This document shows positions 4,259 to 6,148 of a stretch of 6,148 bases of DNA, one piece after another; positions within the stretch are counted from its first letter, which is position 1; each line of letters starts with the position of its first letter. A program made the position numbers and the translations under genes. Source of the DNA: an uncultured Clostridia bacterium (GTDB lineage: Bacteria > Bacillota > Clostridia > Christensenellales > Pumilibacteraceae); contig USEG01000058.1 of assembly GCA_900553555.1 (NCBI GenBank), forward strand, positions 1 to 6,148. Reading direction: 5' to 3'. The notes under the pieces are model-generated. The model did no database searches and was not told the DNA's origin. It worked only from the letters and a program-made list of their open reading frames with translations.

Positions 4259-6148
4259 TTAATTATTTTCCGAATTGTCGGTATCCGTTTGCTCATTGTC
4301 TTCCGATTGAGTTTCGCCGGAAGCTTGCTGCGCATTCTGATCCTGTGCGTCGCCCTGTTCTTGTCCGTCGGTATTTTCGCCTTCATCGTCCGAGCTCGTT
4401 GTGTCATCGGAAGTTAGTTGCGTTTGCGACTGGTCTGCGCCGGAGGCGTCGGAGTTTTCGTTGTCGTCGGAGAAACGATTGATATCGGGTTCAATCTCCA
4501 CAGCGCCGGAAGCTTTGTCAACTTTGGTCTTCGGTTCGCCCGATTTAGCGGTCATGGCGTTTTTACGGTCATACGAAGGACGGCCGAGCGGTTTAGCGCT
4601 CTTGGGATGCTTTTTGGCATAATGTCTTACGAGCAGCAGCACCACAACGGCAATTACGACTATCGCGAAGAAAATCGAACCCAACGTCATCCACAGCATT
4701 TCCGAAGATACGGGGTTGGTAGTGGTCGTGTCGTCTTCATCATCTTCTTCGGGCGTTTCCGTGTCGGCAAGGTTGACAAGCGCCTGGGTGCCTTTAAGGT
4801 CGTTCATGACATCGGTATATTCGGTGGTAGAACTTTCCTCAACGGCAATGCCCTTGATATAAACCGTGCCTTGCGTAAGCGGTATGGGATCTTCTCCTTC
4901 CGCAACCTGGATATTTTCGCCCATGCCTATAAACAGAGAAGCGGAGGCATCGGCTGATCCGCCGCGGATATAGAATTCAAGAGTGATAAATTCGTCGCTT
5001 GCGTTGGTAGCGGTATTTTTGATATCTTTGATGGTAAAGGGAGTGGAATCATAGGTGTTTTCGCCGGTGATAATACCTGCCCACACGCCCTTATAATTTT
5101 CTTCATTGGTGTCTATGTCGTCCAGCGAACCGTTTATCTTAATCTGAACAGACACTTTATAATAGGTCGAAGCAGAGATGGTAAACGACGGAGTAAGCGT
5201 AATGGCCGAAGCATTGGGACTGACATTCGTATATCTTATGACGTCTTCATCGTCTAATGTGGTGACGACATATTCGACTTTGGCATTTTCATCTGCTTTC
5301 GAAAGAGTCCAGTTGAGAAGCGGTTTGTCTTCATAGCTGTCGTCGCTCATAAGCCAGCCGTCGGCAAAATCGACGGTCGCGGCCGCCTGATTGCCGGACG
5401 TGGAATTAGAATAAGCGTCGTAGGCTGTTTCGTTGCTTTTCGTCAAAGAAACGCTGTTTACATAGAGAGAGCCGGCGGCGAGTTTGTCCATGTTCTGATT
5501 TCTGTCAAACAAGCCCAGCCATATTTCAACATAAATATTAACGGCGGCATCCGCATCTCCCTTCACGCAGAAAGAGTAGGTGCCGGGGTTGAGAATATTT
5601 TCTATTTTGGACACAACGGCCCCGTTTTCGCGGCGCAAAACAATGCTTGCTCCGTAGCCGCTGACTTGCAGCGCGCACAAATCAACGTCGATAACGTTGT
5701 AAGAAGCGCTTGCTATGGATATAGCCGCCGAACGCATACCGAATGCGGTATTTGTCGAAGAGGTCATTTCCAAAGCATTGAAACCAAAACGCTCTTTAAT
5801 ATACGTACGCAAAATATCTGTCAATTCCGTGTAATACTCCTTCGGCTGTCCCTTTTGCCATACTTTTTCCCCTTTGATACGCTCTATTTCTTTCATCGCC
5901 ATCTGATGCGGAGGTAACTTCGGTTCAACCTTTACCTTACGGATGATAGGTTTATTGTCACAGATACGCATGATCAGATAGATAAGTAATAATGCAATCG
6001 GAATAAGCAATATGCCACAGGTGATAATCCCATACCAATCTTCCCACACAAAAGGAGGTTGCATTACTGTCTTCGGACCAAAAAACTGTTCCGGATTCTC
6101 TGGATCCAATGGCACATTCATCGAATATACCTTCAGTGCCAATGCCTT
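4259..6148 (-). CDS. Chimeric open frame: Clostridia-type single-pass surface protein with a Bacteroidota sequence at its N-terminal end (5' end beyond the window)
   Basis: The frame is open to the right edge. The first possible start is a TTG at 6142-6140, but two codons (Lys-Ala) precede it, so the real start is outside the window. Residue numbers here count from that TTG. Residues 1-129 resemble a Bacteroidota membrane protein (separate entry). Residues from about 130 on are unrelated to it: two similar beta-rich modules ending near 187-234 and 386-434, each running from a Y/F-x-F/Y strand through a -[GN]-x-x-hydrophobic strand to a G-[ST]-[LV]-Y strand, like jelly-roll carbohydrate-binding modules. 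An acidic linker (461-478), a transmembrane helix (482-505), a basic patch RHYAKKHPKSAK (506-517) and an acidic Ser/Gln/Asp-rich tail (557-627) follow. Positive-inside topology puts the modules outside and the acidic tail in the cytoplasm. No LPXTG or S-layer anchor is seen. I do not recognise a named family; binding of glycans is inference. As one protein it is probably an artefact. Confidence 0.6.
   Translation of the reverse strand, partial: KALALKVYSMNVPLDPENPEQFFGPKTVMQPPFVWEDWYGIITCGILLIPIALLLIYLIMRICDNKPIIRKVKVEPKLPPHQMAMKEIERIKGEKVWQKGQPKEYYTELTDILRTYIKERFGFNALEMTSSTNTAFGMRSAAISIASASYNVIDVDLCALQVSGYGASIVLRRENGAVVSKIENILNPGTYSFCVKGDADAAVNIYVEIWLGLFDRNQNMDKLAAGSLYVNSVSLTKSNETAYDAYSNSTSGNQAAATVDFADGWLMSDDSYEDKPLLNWTLSKADENAKVEYVVTTLDDEDVIRYTNVSPNASAITLTPSFTISASTYYKVSVQIKINGSLDDIDTNEENYKGVWAGIITGENTYDSTPFTIKDIKNTATNASDEFITLEFYIRGGSADASASLFIGMGENIQVAEGEDPIPLTQGTVYIKGIAVEESSTTEYTDVMNDLKGTQALVNLADTETPEEDDEDDTTTTNPVSSEMLWMTLGSIFFAIVVIAVVVLLLVRHYAKKHPKSAKPLGRPSYDRKNAMTAKSGEPKTKVDKASGAVEIEPDINRFSDDNENSDASGADQSQTQLTSDDTTSSDDEGENTDGQEQGDAQDQNAQQASGETQSEDNEQTDTDNSENN
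4628..4699 (-). other. Transmembrane segment of the surface protein
   Basis: Residues 482-505 form an uninterrupted hydrophobic helix rich in Ile, Val and Leu. It is flanked by acidic residues and Thr on the N-terminal side and RHYAKKH on the C-terminal side, a standard stop-transfer arrangement with the C-terminus inside the cell. Confidence 0.85.
5757..6148 (-). other. Bacteroidota-derived fragment: membrane protein of the bat (Bacteroides aerotolerance) operon
   Basis: This segment encodes a proline-rich lead-in, a transmembrane helix (residues 37-60, at 5963-6034), and then a cytoplasmic part with PPHQMAMKEIERIK, QPKEYYTELTDILRTYI and RFGFNALEMTSS. That series is the conserved C-terminal domain of the protein encoded next to batA and batB in Bacteroides and Prevotella. 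In that family the text normally continues E-I-I-x-x-L after the MTSS. Here it breaks off at MTSS and turns into unrelated Ser/Ala-rich sequence. Base composition also shifts: hand counts of the four 60-base lines from 5761 to 6000 give about 35-45% G+C, against about 48% in the line from 5461. The N-terminal part of this protein lies outside the window. I infer that it comes from a second organism. Confidence 0.75.

Noticed and set aside
4770..4776. TTGACA-like hexamer resembling a -35 box
   Set aside because: It is inside the minus-strand coding region with no suitable -10 element or plus-strand gene downstream.
4418..4957. 179-codon plus-strand frame opposite the surface-protein gene
   Set aside because: The Arg/Gly/Phe-rich translation is what the antisense of Asp/Ser/Thr-rich coding gives. 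No ribosome-binding site or recognisable domain.
4259..6148. A genuine natural fusion protein combining a bat-operon domain with an adhesin
   Set aside because: The break falls within a conserved motif of the Bacteroidota family, composition changes at the same point, and both parts are incomplete. Assembly chimerism explains this more simply.

Overview
The window looks like a contig from an uncultured anaerobic Firmicutes bacterium of the class Clostridia, probably gut-derived. The reasons are strong GGAGG ribosome-binding sites, tightly packed overlapping genes, Clostridia-like versions of TsaB, RimI and a membrane-anchored MurF-like ligase, and a single-pass surface protein without an outer-membrane signature. 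The taxonomic guess is inference. The last ~390 bases look like a different organism (Bacteroidota), so the window is probably a chimeric metagenomic assembly.

Plus strand, 1-4146: a compact operon-like run. It begins with the last 38 codons of a yhbY-type ribosome-assembly RNA-binding protein. One base later comes tsaB (t6A tRNA modification), then rimI (S18 N-terminal acetyltransferase) with a 4-base ATGA overlap. An alpha/beta hydrolase follows after 11 bases, then a membrane-anchored MurF-like Mur ligase overlapping it by 10 bases. Last, 16 bases on, is a short-chain dehydrogenase of the YmfI type (EF-P 5-aminopentanone reductase). Four of the six genes concern ribosome or tRNA function: YhbY, TsaB, RimI and, if the assignment is right, the EF-P modifying reductase. 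The hydrolase and Mur ligase form a probable cell-envelope pair inserted among them. No promoter for the run is visible, so it must start upstream of the window.

4147-4258: a short AT-rich intergenic stretch with three degenerate AAAACG-GTAAA copies and a perfect 12-bp hairpin flanked by A and T tracts. The hairpin can terminate both converging transcription units.

Minus strand, 6148-4259: one open frame that runs off the right edge. Its C-terminal ~500 residues are a Clostridia-type surface protein: two related beta-sandwich-like modules, an acidic linker, one membrane helix, a basic stop-transfer patch and a long acidic, Ser/Gln-rich cytoplasmic tail. Its N-terminal ~129 residues match instead the C-terminal half of the membrane protein encoded beside batA/batB in Bacteroidota aerotolerance operons. 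The switch occurs near 5740-5765, in the middle of a conserved motif. I read this as an in-frame assembly chimera and not a true fusion; it is the most important caveat for anyone using this window. I found no mobile element, CRISPR array, RNA gene or clearly novel defence-type system.
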